DNA of 39,807 nucleotides, taken from positions 1-39,807 of the forward strand of contig VYBO01000045.1 of the NCBI GenBank assembly GCA_009844405.1, written 5' to 3'. The position numbers and the translations under genes were made by a program. The DNA is from Acidimicrobiaceae bacterium. GTDB lineage: Bacteria > Actinomycetota > Acidimicrobiia > Acidimicrobiales > Aldehydirespiratoraceae. This document shows, piece after piece, positions 39,703 to 39,807 of the stretch. Positions within the stretch are counted from its first letter, which is position 1. Each line of letters begins with the position of its first letter. Below the pieces are notes generated by a model that searched no databases, was not told the DNA's origin, and worked only from the letters and a program-made list of their open reading frames with translations.

Positions 39703-39807
39703 ATGACAGTGCGGACCCGATACTCCGAGGATCAGCAGGCCGTGGCTGAGGCCTTCAGAGGCCCCGCGGATAGGCGGGCGACCCGGCCCATACGGGGCGG
39801 GGCCGTG
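39703..39807 (+). CDS. Gene start running off the window, possibly repeat-truncated
   Basis: ATG 39703 with GGGAG seven bases upstream opens MTVRTRYSEDQQAVAEAFR, which resembles the first helix of acyl-CoA dehydrogenases. After Arg19 the frame enters repeat copy D and reads GPADRRATRPIRGGAV, the standard repeat-encoded tail also seen at other copies, so the gene is probably cut short by the repeat just outside the window. Confidence 0.4.
   Translation, partial: MTVRTRYSEDQQAVAEAFRGPADRRATRPIRGGAV
39758..39807 (-). repeat. Interspersed repeat family, copy D (window end)
   Basis: Inverted relative to copy C: AGAGGCCCCGCGGATAGGCG then GGCGACCCGGCCCATACGGG, the reverse complement of the 3' part. 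It continues beyond the window. With copy C it brackets the fic gene as an inverted pair. Confidence 0.85.

Overview
The window is a roughly 40 kb, high-GC, gene-dense piece of an actinobacterial genome. An Acidimicrobiia-like, possibly marine or host-associated lineage is my best guess. The evidence is a CarD regulator, an ImuA-ImuB-DnaE2 mutasome with mycobacterial-type LexA boxes, LLM-class flavoproteins, many acyl-CoA, SDR and oxygenase genes, and frequent leaderless-looking starts. No rRNA, tRNA, canonical CRISPR array or complete transposon was recognised. UGA is a normal stop in most genes here.

Layout. 117-3675 (minus) is an operon-like run: acyl-CoA ligase, an ArsC-family protein, a one-cluster ferredoxin and a ferredoxin reductase. 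The ArsC-family gene reads through an in-frame UGA exactly at the catalytic cysteine (residue 12) and has a bacterial SECIS-like hairpin just downstream, so I call it a selenoprotein. 4152-6149 is a family 5 solute-binding lipoprotein and 6241-7020 an alpha/beta hydrolase. 7049-14592 is an SOS-mutagenesis island: vapBC, imuA, an N-terminally short imuB, an orphan HicB-like gene, hicBA, and dnaE2, with LexA boxes at imuA and dnaE2. 14813-19930 (minus) is a catabolic and transport operon (NMT1/THI5-like binding protein, ABC ATPase, permease, LLM oxidoreductase, enamidase-like amidohydrolase) read from a near-consensus promoter. It is divergent from a GntR regulator, and a ThDP enzyme follows. 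22549-29951 holds a HAD-like protein lacking its nucleophile, an unknown protein, a membrane-anchored cupredoxin with a Cys/His-rich domain, a Tat-type amidohydrolase, CapA and CarD. 29994-34246 is a decaying region: an SDR, a thiolase with its centre missing, LLM, acyl-CoA dehydrogenase and amidohydrolase remnants, a 141-bp MITE-like element, a ring-hydroxylase alpha-like protein with no Rieske cluster, and adenosine/adenine deaminase. 34407-39807 holds a type IIG-like restriction-modification protein, ArsI/CadI, a Fic protein and a gene start running off the end.

Two repeat phenomena cut across the window. (1) An interspersed element of about 90-150 bp is present in at least nine full or partial copies, always between genes or at gene ends, where it often supplies the C-terminus or stop codon. 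(2) Three loci (vapC, dnaE2 and the 3' end of the HAD-like gene) have the same repeat-spacer-repeat geometry: 36-38 bp of local sequence duplicated around an unrelated 35-36 bp spacer. This is the footprint expected of single off-target spacer integrations by a Cas1-Cas2-like integrase. That mechanism is inference; the geometry is seen directly.
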